A stretch of 64,000 bases of DNA. Origin: Anaerocolumna cellulosilytica (GTDB taxonomy: Bacteria; Bacillota; Clostridia; Lachnospirales; Lachnospiraceae). The notes beneath the pieces are model-generated. The model was not told the DNA's origin. It saw only the letters and a list, made by a program, of their open reading frames with translations, and searched no databases. The translations under genes were made by a program, and so were the position numbers. Positions within the stretch are counted from its first letter, which is position 1. The number at the start of each line of letters is the position of its first letter. The stretch lies in assembly GCF_014218335.1 (NCBI RefSeq), contig NZ_AP023367.1, positions 3,225,501 to 3,289,500 of the forward strand, read 5' to 3'. Below, in pieces: positions 63,984-64,000 of the stretch.

Positions 63984-64000
63984 TTTATTTTACTAATATT

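Noticed and set aside
1-64000. tRNA, rRNA, prophage, toxin-antitoxin or defence genes
   Set aside because: I looked for tRNA T-arm motifs, phage structural or integrase genes, and restriction or CRISPR-associated proteins and saw none I could support.

Overview
The window looks like a chromosomal segment of a low-GC, spore-forming Clostridia, most likely a Lachnospiraceae (Clostridium cluster XIVa) such as a Lachnoclostridium phytofermentans relative. That rests on recalled gene order (ylxM-ffh-rpsP-khpA-rimM-trmD-rplS-lepB-rbgA-rnhB; plsX-acpP-rnc-smc-ftsY; cmk-ispH-rpsA), a GerMN-type lipoprotein, a hexuronate pathway and AT-rich codon use. No database search was run. Almost everything from 5.7 kb to the end is on the minus strand. 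No rRNA, tRNA, CRISPR array, prophage or defence island was recognised.

Layout. 1-530: the 5' part of der and a decayed 3' end of a DUF512-type gene. 839-5576: plus-strand single genes (GNAT, dTDP-glucose 4,6-dehydratase, MerR-methyltransferase fusion, TspO, long PRPP synthetase). 5678-15908: the SRP/ribosomal-protein operon region, minus strand. An ISAs1-type element (10433-11677, 10-bp target duplication) separates trmD from rplS. Two near-identical IS1202-group elements in tandem (16006-19184) sit directly behind the -35 box of the ylxM promoter, with three copies of a 27-bp target repeat. 19418-25749: an RNA methyltransferase gene and a five-gene biotin-dependent carboxyltransferase/sodium pump operon. 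25905-30993: recX, recA (SOS box and promoter visible), GNAT, ilvA, ftsY. 31278-38231: smc, rnc, acpP, plsX, an orphan cheR. 38283-46676: rpsA-ispH-cmk, a flavoprotein, a GerMN lipoprotein, cinA, pgsA, rimO. 46876-52631: two unrecognised proteins, folD and an aconitase-family hydratase. 53220-63769: a sugar regulon with a LacI regulator, a sugar isomerase, an ABC importer, kdgK, uxaA and uxaB, i.e. uptake and galacturonate/tagaturonate breakdown to 2-keto-3-deoxy-6-phosphogluconate.

Most of the content is housekeeping. The least ordinary features are the tandem insertion sequences with a shared 27-bp repeat against the ylxM promoter, and a 13-bp inverted repeat between that promoter and the ylxM ribosome binding site. 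Others are a Na+-pump operon carrying both 12S-type and 5S-type carboxyltransferases, two roughly 100-bp hairpin elements that may be miniature mobile elements, a decayed coding stretch inside the sugar ABC operon, and a MerR-methyltransferase fusion. I did not find a convincing new multi-gene system. Start codons were reassigned where a Shine-Dalgarno site and family length supported it.
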